A stretch of 64,000 bases of DNA from Acidobacteriaceae bacterium (GTDB lineage: Bacteria; Acidobacteriota; Terriglobia; Terriglobales; Acidobacteriaceae). A model generated the notes under the pieces. It was not told the DNA's origin. It was given only the letters and a program-made list of their open reading frames with translations, and searched no databases. Below are positions 52,579-61,997 of the stretch, in pieces. A program made the position numbers and the translations under genes. Where the stretch lies: assembly GCA_003134655.1 (NCBI GenBank), contig PLBY01000084.1:1-64000 (forward strand), written 5' to 3'. How positions within the stretch are numbered: position 1 is the first letter of the stretch; the number at the start of each line of letters is the position of its first letter.

Positions 52579-55524
52579 TTGCTCGATCAGACTATTTCCC
52601 ATTACCGAATCGTCGAGAAGCTCGGTGGCGGCGGCATGGGCGTGGTCTACAAGGCCGAGGACACGCGCCTCGGCCGCTTCGTCGCCCTCAAGTTTCTTCC
52701 CGACGACCTCGCGCAAGACCATCAGGCGCTCGAGCGTTTCCGCCGCGAAGCCAAGGCCGCCTCTGCCCTCAATCATCCCAACATCTGCACGATCTACGAC
52801 ATCGGCGAAGAAGGCGGCCGCACCTTCCTCGTCATGGAGTTCCTCGACGGCTCCACGCTCAAGCACCTGATCGCCGGCCGTGCCATGGAGTTGGAGACGA
52901 TCCTCTCGCTAGGTATCGAGATCGCCGACGCCTTGGACGCGGCCCACGCCGGCGGCATCGTCCACCGCGACATCAAGCCCGCGAATATCTTCGTCACCAA
53001 ACGCGAGCACGCCAAGATTCTCGACTTCGGCCTTGCCAAGGTGAAGGCGAGTCCGTCGTCGAGCGCGCAGATCGCCGACGTCACAGCCCCCACGTCCGTT
53101 GTAGTCGAAGAACATCTCACCAGCCCAGGCTCCACTCTCGGCACGGTGGCGTATATGTCGCCCGAACAAGCCAAGGGCAAGGAACTTGATCCGCGCACTG
53201 ATCTGTTTTCCTTCGGCGTCGTGCTCTACGAGATGGCCACCGGAACCCTGCCGTTCCGAGGAGAAACATCCGCGCTGATCTTCCAGGCCATTCTCGACCG
53301 CGCTCCGGTTTCCTCGGTCCGTCTGAATCCCGACCTGCCGCCGAAGCTCGAAGACATCATTAACAAGGCGTTGGAGAAAGACCGCAACCTGCGCTACCAG
53401 AGCGCCGCCGACATTCGCGCCGACCTGCAGCGTCTGAAGCGCGACACCGGCAGTGGACACTCCGTCGCCCACAGCTCCGGTTCAGTGCCGGGTGCCGCAG
53501 ACTCGGGACGGTCCGCAGTGGCTGTCCAGGTCACACCGCCTTCGGCGTCCTCACCAGCGGTCGCGGCATCTTCGCCTGCGGTCAGCGCCGTCACCGCGCC
53601 GAAGAAGCCGTGGAAGATTCTGGTGCCTGCAATCGTGGCCATACTGGCGCTGCTGGTCGCGGGCGCATGGTACTTGCGTTCCAAGCAATCCGCCAAGCTC
53701 TCCGAGAAAGACAGCGTCCTGCTGGCCGATTTCATCAACACCACCGGCGATGCCGTTTTTGACGGCACGTTGAAACAAGCGCTGGCCGTTCAACTCGAGC
53801 AGTCGCCTTATCTGAATATTTTTCCCGAATCCAGAATCCAGCAAGCGCTCAAGTTCATGGGCCGCCCGCCGGATGAGCGCGTCACCAAAGACGTGGCTCA
53901 CGAAATTTGCTTGCGCGAAGGCGTGAAAGCCATGCTGACCGGCTCCATCTCCAGCCTCGGCACCCACTACGTCATCACCCTGGAAGCCGTGAACGCGCAG
54001 ACCGGAGACTCGCTCGACCGCGAACAAGTCGAGGCCGAGAGCAAGGAACAGGTCCTGAAGTCGCTCGACAAGGCAGCCTCCAGCCTCCGCGAAAAGCTGG
54101 GCGAATCAATCGGCTCAGTGCAGAAGTTCACCACGCCGCTCGAAGCCGCTACGACTTCGTCCCTCGAAGCGCTGAAAGAGTTCAGTATCGGCCAGGACGC
54201 GCACTCCAAGTTCGACGACGACGCAGCGATCCCCCATCTGAAGCGCGCCGTCGAACTCGATCCGACGTTCGCCATGGCGTGGGCCGTGCTCGGCATCTGT
54301 TACAACAATACCGGCGACACCAAACAAGCATTTGCGTCTTTGCAAAAAGCTTTCGATGTGAAGGACCGGGCGAGCGAGCGCGAAAAATTCTACATTTCTT
54401 CCCACTACTACGGGACATTCCGCGGCCAGCTCGACAAGCAAATCGAGACTCTGGAGCAGTGGATCCAGGCCTATCCCCACGACGCCGTCCCTCTGGACAA
54501 TCTGTCCCTCGCCGAGCAGGACTCAGGTCAGTTGGACAAAGCTCTCGCCTTCGCCAGCGAGGCCATCAAGCTCAGCCCCAAGGATCACTACGCTTACCAG
54601 AACCTCGCCGCGTCCTATCAATATCTCAACCGTTATGACGAAGCCAAGGCGGTGGCCGATCAGGCGGTCGCGCAAAAGATCGATCCGTGGTCGGTGCACA
54701 TGGTGCTTTACTGGACTGCATTCATTCGCGGTGACGAAGCGGCCATGCAGCAGGAACTCGCGCAATCCACGGGCAAGGTGCAGGAGACGATCACTGTTCT
54801 GCTTCATGCGCAGGGTGAGTGCGCGCAGGGCAAGATCAAGAAAGCGCGCGAAAGCCTTGCCCGTTCCGCCGCTGCCGCCCAGGCTCACGGGATCAAGGAA
54901 TGGGTTGCACTGAGTCTGGCCGGCGAGGCGTACTGCAACGCCGAGACCGGCTTTGTCCCGGAAGCGCGCCAGGCCATGAATGCCGCTCTGGCTGCTTCCG
55001 AAACCGCAGAGTCGCAAGCCGATGCCGCCCGCGTATTTGCCCGCACCGGAGACACGGCCCGCGCGGAGAAGCTGGTTGCAGATCTCGCGAAGGAACATCC
55101 CTTCGACACCCTTCTCAACCAGGTGAGGCTCCCCACGGCGCGAGCCATCCTCGACCTGCAACGTAACCAGCCTGCCCAAGCGATCGCGGCGCTCGAACCC
55201 GCCAAGCTCTACGAATTGGGCGCGGATCGGCGGTCTCTCAGTACTTACCAGGCGATCTACGTCCGCGGAGAGGCCTACCTTCACTCTCACGACGGGGCCA
55301 ATGCGGCACTGGAATACCAGAAGATTCTTGACCACCGCGGGGTTCAGCCCACTAGCCTGTTTCTTTCTCTGGCAAAGCTCGGATTGGGTCGCGCCTACGG
55401 GCTACAGGGCAATACGGCAAAAGCCAAGACGGCTTATCAGGATTTCTTCGCCATCTGGAAAGACGCCGATCCCGACGTCCCTCTTCTTAAGGCGGCAAAA
55501 GCGGAATACGAGAAGCTGAAGTAG
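52579..55524 (+). CDS. Ser/Thr protein kinase with transmembrane helix and TPR domain
   Basis: A 981-aa Hanks-type kinase. The kinase domain (about 8-270) shows the glycine loop [17 protein letters not shown], catalytic Lys in [29 protein letters not shown] and [18 protein letters not shown] Pro/Ala/Ser linker leads to one TM helix (about 345-365, [20 protein letters not shown]) and an outer domain with a predicted TolB-like segment, then TPR repeats ([20 protein letters not shown]). The start is TTG 52579; no ATG fits. It is a receptor kinase typical of Acidobacteria; ligand and substrates are unknown. Confidence 0.93.
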   Translation: MLDQTISHYRIVEKLGGGGMGVVYKAEDTRLGRFVALKFLPDDLAQDHQALERFRREAKAASALNHPNICTIYDIGEEGGRTFLVMEFLDGSTLKHLIAGRAMELETILSLGIEIADALDAAHAGGIVHRDIKPANIFVTKREHAKILDFGLAKVKASPSSSAQIADVTAPTSVVVEEHLTSPGSTLGTVAYMSPEQAKGKELDPRTDLFSFGVVLYEMATGTLPFRGETSALIFQAILDRAPVSSVRLNPDLPPKLEDIINKALEKDRNLRYQSAADIRADLQRLKRDTGSGHSVAHSSGSVPGAADSGRSAVAVQVTPPSASSPAVAASSPAVSAVTAPKKPWKILVPAIVAILALLVAGAWYLRSKQSAKLSEKDSVLLADFINTTGDAVFDGTLKQALAVQLEQSPYLNIFPESRIQQALKFMGRPPDERVTKDVAHEICLREGVKAMLTGSISSLGTHYVITLEAVNAQTGDSLDREQVEAESKEQVLKSLDKAASSLREKLGESIGSVQKFTTPLEAATTSSLEALKEFSIGQDAHSKFDDDAAIPHLKRAVELDPTFAMAWAVLGICYNNTGDTKQAFASLQKAFDVKDRASEREKFYISSHYYGTFRGQLDKQIETLEQWIQAYPHDAVPLDNLSLAEQDSGQLDKALAFASEAIKLSPKDHYAYQNLAASYQYLNRYDEAKAVADQAVAQKIDPWSVHMVLYWTAFIRGDEAAMQQELAQSTGKVQETITVLLHAQGECAQGKIKKARESLARSAAAAQAHGIKEWVALSLAGEAYCNAETGFVPEARQAMNAALAASETAESQADAARVFARTGDTARAEKLVADLAKEHPFDTLLNQVRLPTARAILDLQRNQPAQAIAALEPAKLYELGADRRSLSTYQAIYVRGEAYLHSHDGANAALEYQKILDHRGVQPTSLFLSLAKLGLGRAYGLQGNTAKAKTAYQDFFAIWKDADPDVPLLKAAKAEYEKLK

Positions 55525-55661
55525 CTTGAACGGTCCGCAGGCTCGCTCAACTATCGAGTCAATGAGCATCGGGCAAAGCGTGTGATGGCCTAGTTTCGTC
55601 AACAATCTGGACCCCGTTCCTATTTCAGCGTAAGGTTCTGTGTTGAGTCGTAATAAATTCT

Positions 55662-56588
55662 ATGACCGCCGCCGCTCAGGAAACGAATGCGTCGACCGAA
55701 GTTCCCTCGCTCTGGCCCGGCTGGCTGTGCTGCTGCTGTTTTGCACTTTTGGTTCTGCCTCTGACCGGCTGCGATCGAGATAGCGGACTGAAACTCTTTG
55801 GCTATGATCGTGCCAGCCTTCTGAAGAGGTACACGCCGCAAGATGACGAAGCTTTGGCAATTCGTTACGTTAATTTGCTTCGACAAAGTCAATTTGAGCA
55901 GATCGAAGACCGTCTCGATCCCAGCATTAAGAACTCTGAAACGCGCGACACGCTGACGAGGATGTATTCCACAATTCCTACTGGCGAACCAACGTCGATA
56001 AGAGCTGTCGATTCGAGTGTTGTCCATAGCAGGAATAGCTCTATCAGCAGTATCACTCTGGAATACGAGTTCGAGCCCCATGCGGTCCTGCTAAACGGAA
56101 GAACAGAGGTTTTTGGGACATGGCTTATAGCTCAGGTTGTTATTCAGACGAAAGAAGGTGTCAAAACTATAGCTGGACTCCACGTTGCGCCAAGTTCCGA
56201 ATCCTTTGAGGAGATCAATGCGTTCACTCTTGCAAACAAGGGCATCTCCCAGTATGTGGGCCTGTGCCTTGCCGTCGGAGTTGCAGCATTTACCTTGTAC
56301 GCTTTCGTGTTGTGTGCGCGGACCAGGTTGGGCAAGAAGAAATGGATTTGGCTGATTTTGATACTAGTCGGAGTTTTCCGGCTTACCGTGAACTGGACGA
56401 CTGGAGAGTGGTCGCTGACGCCGTTGACCGTTCAAGTGCCACCCGTCACGTGTTTCTCGACGTTCTACGGCCCGTGGATGGTCCAAATAGCGGTTCCTTT
56501 GGGGGCCATCGCTTTTCTGCTGTGGCGAGAAAAACTCACATCTGAAGCTGCTTCGTCGCCTCTCCAATCACCTGCTTCAGGCCAATGA
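55662..56588 (+). CDS. hypothetical lipoprotein/membrane protein
   Basis: A 308-aa protein I do not recognise. An N-terminal hydrophobic segment has a lipobox-like LPLTGCD at residues 33-39. A soluble domain (about 45-185, rich in Ser/Glu, RYVNLLRQSQFEQIEDRLDP) resembles DUF-type NTF2-like folds only loosely. Two to three TM helices follow: GLCLAVGVAAFTLYAFVLCA, WIWLILILVGVFRL and MVQIAVPLGAIAFLL. Four consecutive Cys (LCCCCF) in the first segment are unusual. Base composition is lower in GC than its neighbours. Confidence 0.7.
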   Translation: MTAAAQETNASTEVPSLWPGWLCCCCFALLVLPLTGCDRDSGLKLFGYDRASLLKRYTPQDDEALAIRYVNLLRQSQFEQIEDRLDPSIKNSETRDTLTRMYSTIPTGEPTSIRAVDSSVVHSRNSSISSITLEYEFEPHAVLLNGRTEVFGTWLIAQVVIQTKEGVKTIAGLHVAPSSESFEEINAFTLANKGISQYVGLCLAVGVAAFTLYAFVLCARTRLGKKKWIWLILILVGVFRLTVNWTTGEWSLTPLTVQVPPVTCFSTFYGPWMVQIAVPLGAIAFLLWREKLTSEAASSPLQSPASGQ

Positions 56589-56718
56589 AATGAAGTGCGC
56601 GTCCGTGGTTGGCGAAAAATCCCCATATCACCCGTTAACGTTCCTCTCCGCAATTCTAGAATCCAACCCCTCGCCACACGCGTCTGATATCTTTTAACTT
56701 CCCCTGATTCTCACGACA

Positions 56719-57669
56719 ATGCATTCTGCTCAGCGCCCAAGCCGGTGGATGGTGATTCTTGCCTTTGGACTCGTGTACCTGTTCTGGGGCTCGACCTATC
56801 TCGGTATCGATATCGCCGTCGAGACCATTCCTCCGGCTCTGATGTGCGGGGTGCGCTTTTCCATAGCGGGCACCATCATGCTGGCCGTCTGCGCCGCGAC
56901 CGGGCGGAAGATTCTTTACTCGCCCAAGCAGATCGCACTAGCCGCAGTCGTAGGCCTGCTGCTCCTGATGGGCGGTAACCTTACGCTGTCGTACGCGGAA
57001 CTCACCGTCTCCTCGGGCTTGGCCGCGCTCATCATCGCCATCACCCCGCTGTGGTTTCTGGTGCTCGATTCCCTGCTGCTTGGCGACCACCACATCTCCG
57101 GACGCGGCAAGGCCGGACTCATATTAGGAATCTTAGGACTACTTGTTCTGGTATGGCCGCAGCTGCGATCCGGCACCATGGGACATCGCGAATTCTGGGC
57201 CTCGATCAGCCTGATCGCCGGATCGTTCTCCTGGGCGTTGGGATCGGTGCTCTCGAAGCGCTGGCAGTCCGGCATGGACGTATTCAGCTCCACCGGCTGG
57301 CAAGTCACGGCAGCCGGCGCGGGAAATTTTATCTTTGCGTTATTCAACCGCGATCTCGCGCACGTCCGCTGGACCGCCCGCAGCCTCAGCGCCACCATGT
57401 ACCTGGTGGTGTGCGGCTCCTGGATCGGCTACACGGCATACATCTGGCTGCTGGAACACGTTCCCACGTCCAAGGTCTCAACCTACGCGTACGTGAATCC
57501 GGTGGTGGCCGTGTTCCTGGGCTGGCTGATTCTGCACGAGCGCGTCGACCGCTTTATCCTGGCGGGAAGCGCGATTGTTGTACTCTCCGTCATCCTGGTC
57601 ACCAGCGCGAAAGTAAAGGAGAAGACGGTCGCCGAAGAGCTACCGGCGGTAGAGGCAGCGGGAGACTGA
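56719..57669 (+). CDS. EamA/DMT-family transporter
   Basis: A 316-aa permease with ten hydrophobic segments in two EamA halves. FGLVYLFWGSTYLGIDIAVE opens the first, and GSFSWALGSVLSKRWQ the second. VPTSKVSTYAYVNPVVAVFL followed by GWLILHERVD is the characteristic last-repeat motif of the YedA/RhaT-like subgroup. Members export amino acids, nucleosides or other metabolites; the substrate cannot be inferred. It is 21 bp upstream of the rhomboid gene, so the two may be co-transcribed. Confidence 0.92.
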   Translation: MHSAQRPSRWMVILAFGLVYLFWGSTYLGIDIAVETIPPALMCGVRFSIAGTIMLAVCAATGRKILYSPKQIALAAVVGLLLLMGGNLTLSYAELTVSSGLAALIIAITPLWFLVLDSLLLGDHHISGRGKAGLILGILGLLVLVWPQLRSGTMGHREFWASISLIAGSFSWALGSVLSKRWQSGMDVFSSTGWQVTAAGAGNFIFALFNRDLAHVRWTARSLSATMYLVVCGSWIGYTAYIWLLEHVPTSKVSTYAYVNPVVAVFLGWLILHERVDRFILAGSAIVVLSVILVTSAKVKEKTVAEELPAVEAAGD

Positions 57670-57690
57670 AAGTCGGAAAGCAGATTCTGA

Positions 57691-58839
57691 ATGGCAAATT
57701 GCACCAGCTGCGGACGTGAATTACCGGCATTCTCTACTGGCCCACTCAGCACCTTGTGCCGTGATTGTCAGGCGAGAGAGAATTCTCCTTCGCCCCTCCC
57801 TTCAGTCACTCCTTCCGACAAGCGATCTCCCGCCATTTCGCTGACGAAAGTTCTCGTCGGAATCAACGTTGCGGTTTTCGCCTTGATGACGGTCGCGGGT
57901 GCATCCTTCCTATCGCCGACAAGTGCCCAACTGCTGAAATGGGGAGCCAACTGGGGCCCCCTTTCGCTTACGACGAAGCCCTGGCGGATATTGACTTCGA
58001 ACTACGTGCACATCGGAATCATCCACATCGGCTTCAACATGTGGTGCCTGCTCAACCTGGGCGCACTGGCACAGCGTATTTTTGACCGGTGGACTTATCT
58101 TCTGATCTACACGGCTACGGGTATCGCCGGAAGCGTTGCCAGTCTTTGGTGGCATCCCACCGTGGTCGGAGCTGGAGCCTCGGGCGCAATTTTCGGACTC
58201 GCCGGAGCTTTAATTGCATCCCTCTATCTGGGCAAGCTGCCTATTCCAAAACAGGCCATCCAGTCCACGATGAAGAGCCTGCTAATGTTCGCGGCCTACA
58301 ACTTGTTCTTCGGGTTGACTCAGGGCATCGACAATGCGGCCCACATCGGCGGGCTAGTCTCGGGATTGGCGCTCGGCGCGTTCTTTGCCAAACATCTCAC
58401 CGGATCTGCGGAGGTTCGCCAGCAGTGGCGCAACCTCGCCTTTGTGCTCAGCGTTCTGCTGCTCAGTACCGGGATGTATTTCGTTCGGCATCAGCACCAG
58501 GAGCTTACTGCCGTCGTCAACCCGTACGACTACTTTGACCAGTACGAGAAGGCGATGGACGCGTTCCGGCAAAAAGACTATGCGAAAACGGTCGAGGCCT
58601 GCCAGAAGATGGTTCAGTCGAATCCGAGCTCGGCCGAGGCTCATTTCTTGCTAGGTCTTGCCTACGAGACCGCTGAGAATCCGGACGGCGCGATTCCTCA
58701 GTTCCAGGAAGCTCTGCGGTTGAATCCGAAATACTCGGAAGCAGCCGCCGGACTGGCCGAGGCCTACAAATCGAAAGGCATGGATCGCGAGTCGAAAGAA
58801 GCGGCGCACAAAGCGGTGGAACTCAAAGGCGGTCACTAG
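57691..58839 (+). CDS. rhomboid intramembrane protease with zinc ribbon and TPR
   Basis: A 382-aa fusion. Residues 4-29 carry a CxxC...CxxC ribbon (CTSCGREL, CRDCQAR). Six TM helices (about 50-245) form the rhomboid core: the catalytic Ser lies in VVGAGASGAIFGLAGALIAS and the His in GIDNAAHIGGLVSGLALG, with NYVHIGIIHIGFNMWCLLNL preceding them. A further TM and three TPR motifs (ACQKMVQSNPSSAEAHFLLG, AIPQFQEALRLNPKYSEAAA) follow at the C-terminus. It cleaves membrane-anchored substrates within the bilayer; the targets are unknown. It starts 21 bp after the EamA gene. Confidence 0.93.
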   Translation: MANCTSCGRELPAFSTGPLSTLCRDCQARENSPSPLPSVTPSDKRSPAISLTKVLVGINVAVFALMTVAGASFLSPTSAQLLKWGANWGPLSLTTKPWRILTSNYVHIGIIHIGFNMWCLLNLGALAQRIFDRWTYLLIYTATGIAGSVASLWWHPTVVGAGASGAIFGLAGALIASLYLGKLPIPKQAIQSTMKSLLMFAAYNLFFGLTQGIDNAAHIGGLVSGLALGAFFAKHLTGSAEVRQQWRNLAFVLSVLLLSTGMYFVRHQHQELTAVVNPYDYFDQYEKAMDAFRQKDYAKTVEACQKMVQSNPSSAEAHFLLGLAYETAENPDGAIPQFQEALRLNPKYSEAAAGLAEAYKSKGMDRESKEAAHKAVELKGGH

Positions 58840-58847
58840 ACCCGGGC

Positions 58848-59537
58848 CTACTTCGAACCTTCCTCATCCTCCTCCGCATCATTCACCAGATCCACCACAT
58901 GCCCCCGGATGGCAAACGTCTGTCTCGCTCCGGCCGCCAGCTCAAAGCTGACCCGCACGGGGCTGCGCTGCCAAGACGGCACCGGACACGCCGAGTCCGG
59001 TGCCGCGTCCTCTGCCACTCCGGCGTTGGACAATTCCTTCTTTAGCACCGGCTTGCGCCGGCTGAGTTGCGCCACCATGGCGTACATCTTCTTTCCATCG
59101 TCCGCCACGCCGCAATACGCAACATAGTCCCGGTACCAGCTGGCGCCGGAATAATAGGCATCGAACTCGGGAAGATTGATCGGGGCCACGCGGCCCGTCA
59201 CGCGATCCACCAGCAGCCATCCACCACGCTGCCACTGCCAACGTGGGGCGGAATCTTCGGGAAGACTGTCATTCACCCGAAACATGCGCCGTACCACGAA
59301 CAGCCGGTCCGTCACTTCATGCGGAGGGCCGAGCACATATTCTTTCACGCGTCCGTCTACAAACAGCGCTCGGATCTTGAGAGTCAGCGGCTTGTCCTCC
59401 GTTCCACCCGGAAACCACTGCACCGCCGTCCATTTTCCGAAGGCGATAACATGGACTTTCGCGGCTGCGCTTGCCGTAGTCGTCAGCAGCGCCGTTAGAA
59501 TAAGCAAATGAAACAACACCTTTCGCACAATCCGCAT
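58848..59537 (-). CDS. hypothetical exported protein
   Basis: A 229-aa protein with a signal peptide (MRIVRKVLFHLLILTALLTT...ASAAA) and a soluble remainder of mixed beta character (WTAVQWFPGGTEDKPLTLKI, WLLVDRVTGRVAPINLPEFD, YYSGASWYRDYVAYCGVADD) and an acidic tail (DAEEDEEGSK). I do not recognise the family. The start is ATG 59537, just before the signal peptide; a longer frame to 59573 adds no signal. It converges on the rhomboid gene with 8 bp between the stops. Confidence 0.7.
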   Translation of the reverse strand: MRIVRKVLFHLLILTALLTTTASAAAKVHVIAFGKWTAVQWFPGGTEDKPLTLKIRALFVDGRVKEYVLGPPHEVTDRLFVVRRMFRVNDSLPEDSAPRWQWQRGGWLLVDRVTGRVAPINLPEFDAYYSGASWYRDYVAYCGVADDGKKMYAMVAQLSRRKPVLKKELSNAGVAEDAAPDSACPVPSWQRSPVRVSFELAAGARQTFAIRGHVVDLVNDAEEDEEGSK

Positions 59538-59719
59538 GAGCCGAGAGTAGGCAGCCGACGAGACACACCGCAAGCGTTTCGGTCACATTCGTGAAATGAT
59601 GGACCCGAAATGGGAATAGCGGAGTTCCGCAAACGGTGGTAGTGTTCAAAAAGCTGGCCTCGCCCGGCGGAAACTGCAAAATGGCGGTAAAATCAGGAGT
59701 CCGGTGAGCGGGTTTTGTC

Positions 59720-60787
59720 ATGACTGTCCTGCCTCCGTCTCGTTCCATTTCGCGGTTGGATGCGCGGACAACTTCGACGACCGAAGCCGCTTCTTATAAA
59801 GAGATGGGTGACCTTTTACCACGACGTCGCGCGCCGCGAATCCTGGTCGTCGACGACCAGCCCAGCATTGCTGGCCTGATGAGCCAGTTGCTCTCCATGC
59901 GCGGCTACGACGTGACAACAGCGTCCAATGCCGAGCAGGCCGAGGCCGAAGTGCGCCGGCAACTGCCGGACCTGATCCTCTCGGACGTAATGATGCCGGG
60001 CAAGTCAGGATACGAATTCTGCCGCAGCTTAAAGGAAAACCCGGCCACGCGCCTGATTCCTTTCGTGCTCATCACCGGACTCAGCGATAGCAGCGACAAA
60101 GTGCACGGCATCGAGGCTGGCGCCGACGATTTCCTCAACAAGCCGGTTCTCGCTGAGGAACTGATCGCCCGCGTGAAATCGCTGCTCCGTTTGAAGGAAT
60201 TCACCGACGAGTTGGAGACCGCCGACTCCGTTCTCTGCACCCTGGGCCTGATCGTCGAAGGCCGCGATCCCTATACCGAAGGCCATTGCGAACGCCTGTC
60301 AGTTCGCGCCGCGGATTTGGGCCGCCACCTCGGCATGGACGAGGATTCCATCATCGCCCTGAAGCGAGGCGGATACCTGCACGACCTCGGCAAGATCGCC
60401 GTGCCCGACGAGATTCTGAAAAAAGGCAGCGACCTTACTCCCGCGGAATGGGCCGTCATGAAACTTCATCCCATTACCGGCGAGAACATCTGCAAGCCTC
60501 TGCATTCGCTGCGCCTGGTCCTGCCCATCATCCGCCACCATCATGAGCACTCGGATGGTTCCGGCTACCCTAACGGCCTGATTGGATCAGAAATTCCGGT
60601 ACTCCCAAGAGTGCTTCAAGTCGTAGATGTATACGACGCGCTCCGCACCGCCCGCTCCTACAAACCGCCGCTGACTCACGAACTAGCAGCCCAGACCATG
60701 CGCGAGGAAGCTGCCCGCGGCCAGTGGGACGCCGAATTGGTCGGGGAGTACTTCTACATGCTCGAGCAGCAGCGACAAGTAGCGTAG
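59720..60787 (+). CDS. response regulator with HD-GYP domain (c-di-GMP phosphodiesterase-like)
   Basis: A 355-aa protein. The receiver (about 40-160) has ILVVDDQPSIAGLM, phosphoacceptor Asp in LILSDVMMPGKSG and DDFLNKPVLAEELIARVKSL. The HD-GYP domain follows: RDPYTEGHCERLSVRAADLG, HDLGKIAVPDEIL, MKLHPITGENI, HHHEHSDGSGYPNGL and LQVVDVYDALRTARSYKPP. The catalytic HD and the GYP triad are intact, so c-di-GMP hydrolysis to pGpG or GMP is likely. ATG 59720 is listed; ATG 59804 (MGDLLPRRRAP) is an alternative. No kinase adjoins it. Confidence 0.93.
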   Translation: MTVLPPSRSISRLDARTTSTTEAASYKEMGDLLPRRRAPRILVVDDQPSIAGLMSQLLSMRGYDVTTASNAEQAEAEVRRQLPDLILSDVMMPGKSGYEFCRSLKENPATRLIPFVLITGLSDSSDKVHGIEAGADDFLNKPVLAEELIARVKSLLRLKEFTDELETADSVLCTLGLIVEGRDPYTEGHCERLSVRAADLGRHLGMDEDSIIALKRGGYLHDLGKIAVPDEILKKGSDLTPAEWAVMKLHPITGENICKPLHSLRLVLPIIRHHHEHSDGSGYPNGLIGSEIPVLPRVLQVVDVYDALRTARSYKPPLTHELAAQTMREEAARGQWDAELVGEYFYMLEQQRQVA

Positions 60788-60790
60788 AGC

Positions 60791-60856
60791 AGCTTCTAGC
60801 TTCTAGCTCCTGGCTTCTAGCTTCTAGCTTCTAGCTCTTGGCTTCAAGCTCCTAGC
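60791..60856 (+). repeat. 7-bp tandem repeat, nine units
   Basis: Nine units in perfect 7-bp register, mostly AGCTTCT with variants AGCTCCT, GGCTTCT, AGCTCTT and GGCTTCA, start three bases after the HD-GYP stop codon. Confidence 0.9.
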
Positions 60857-60892
60857 ATTCACCTTCACCTATCAAGAATCGCTTTTGGGTGG

Positions 60893-60913
60893 CGCAGCGC
60901 TTCGAGCGCTGCG
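60893..60913 (+). terminator. hairpin with T-rich tail after the HD-GYP gene
   Basis: CGCAGCGCT-TCG-AGCGCTGCG (60893-60913) is followed by a pyrimidine-rich ATCAACTTCTTCTTTTTC. It could be a terminator for the HD-GYP transcript, though the T-run starts late; it may otherwise be a dispersed GC-rich repeat. Confidence 0.5.
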
Positions 60914-61043
60914 ATCAACTTCTTCTTTTTCTTACGGGCTTTAGCCTCAGAGGTACCTCAACCGATTTCCGAAATCTTAAAAGCCCAACGTACAATGAGC
61001 AGTGCTTTCCATGCTGGCCAGCTTTCGGCTCACGGTCGCTCAG

Positions 61044-61075
61044 ACTGAGAACTGAGAACTGGCAACTGAGAACTG
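61044..61075 (+). repeat. 7-bp tandem repeat before the glycosyltransferase
   Basis: ACTGAGA, ACTGAGA, ACTGGCA, ACTGAGA and a final ACTG, in 7-bp register, ending three bases before the TTG start of the next gene. Confidence 0.85.
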
Positions 61076-61078
61076 CTC

Positions 61079-61858
61079 TTGGACCCCACTTACAGCATCG
61101 TGATCCCCGCCTATAACGAAAGCGCGCGCCTGGGCGCGACGCTCGAGAAGGTGCTGGCCTACGTGCACGCTCAAAGATGGGATGCGGAAGTCATCGTCGT
61201 CAACGACGGCTCCCGCGACAACACTGCAGACATCGTTCGCGCATTCGCGACAAAAGATCCCGTGCTGCGCCTGGTGGAAAACCCCGGCAACCACGGCAAA
61301 GGATACAGTGTGCGCAACGGCATGCTCAACACGCGCGGGCGGATCGTTCTATTCAGCGACGCCGACTTGTCCTCGCCGATCGAAGAAGCTCCCAAGCTCC
61401 TTCAGGCGCTGGATGACGGCGCCGACATCGCCATCGGCTCGCGCTGGCTGCGCGCCGAAACCCAGACCCAGCGCCAGCCTTTGCACCGACAGGTCTTCGG
61501 CCGCATTTTCAACCTGGTGCTACGCCTCACGCTCGGTCTGCAATTCAAAGACACGCAGTGCGGCTTCAAAGCCTTCAAACAACCTGCGGTTCAGGCAATC
61601 TTCCCGCTGCAAAAGATTGAACGCTGGGGCTTCGACCCGGAGATTCTGTTCCTGGCAAAAAAGCTGAAATTCAAAACGCAGGAAGTCTCCGTCGCCTGGG
61701 GACACAGCGGCGGAACCCGCATCAATCCCCTGGTTGATGGCTCACGCATGGTGATGGAAATGCTTCGAGTCCGATGGTACGACCTGACCGGTAGATACAA
61801 CAGCGCCCCCGCACCAGCCACCAAGCCGCTCCCCACCCCCCGCGGGCCCCAAACCTAG
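61079..61858 (+). CDS. GT2 glycosyltransferase (dolichyl-phosphate glucosyltransferase-like)
   Basis: A 259-aa glycosyltransferase of family GT2, DPM/Alg5-like. It opens YSIVIPAYNESARLGATLEK; DAEVIVVNDGSRDNTADIVR and RGRIVLFSDADLSSPIEEAP hold the DxD-type nucleotide-sugar site, followed by DTQCGFKAFK and WGFDPEILFLAKKLKFKTQE. It transfers a sugar from a nucleotide to a polyprenyl phosphate at the inner face of the membrane; the donor is probably UDP- or GDP-sugar. The C-terminus is Pro-rich without TM segments. The start is TTG 61079 (no ATG upstream); the heptamer repeat precedes it. Confidence 0.9.
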   Translation: MDPTYSIVIPAYNESARLGATLEKVLAYVHAQRWDAEVIVVNDGSRDNTADIVRAFATKDPVLRLVENPGNHGKGYSVRNGMLNTRGRIVLFSDADLSSPIEEAPKLLQALDDGADIAIGSRWLRAETQTQRQPLHRQVFGRIFNLVLRLTLGLQFKDTQCGFKAFKQPAVQAIFPLQKIERWGFDPEILFLAKKLKFKTQEVSVAWGHSGGTRINPLVDGSRMVMEMLRVRWYDLTGRYNSAPAPATKPLPTPRGPQT

Positions 61859-61895
61859 CGTTGTCTCCCGGAGACACGCGGGGAGAAAGATAGTC

Positions 61896-61990
61896 TGTCA
61901 TCCTGAGCGGCGTTTTTTGCCGCGAAGGATCTATGCAACTTTCTCGCCGCGGGCAAATTGCATAGGTCCTTCGCTTCGCTCAGGATGACA
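61896..61990. repeat. mosaic palindromic repeat (TCATCCTGAGCG family), second copy
   Basis: Arms TGTCATCCTGAGCG (61896-61909) and CGCTCAGGATGACA (61977-61990) are exact inverses. Inside, GAAGGATCTATGCAA is complementary at 14 of 15 positions to TTGCATAGGTCCTTC. It shares the outer arms and an inner GAAGGATC with the element at 42708-42861 but not the centre. It lies between the convergent glycosyltransferase and leuB. Confidence 0.85.
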
Positions 61991-61997
61991 ACGCATA

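Noticed and set aside
60791..61075. CRISPR array
   Set aside because: Units are 7 bp with no spacers, and no cas genes are present.
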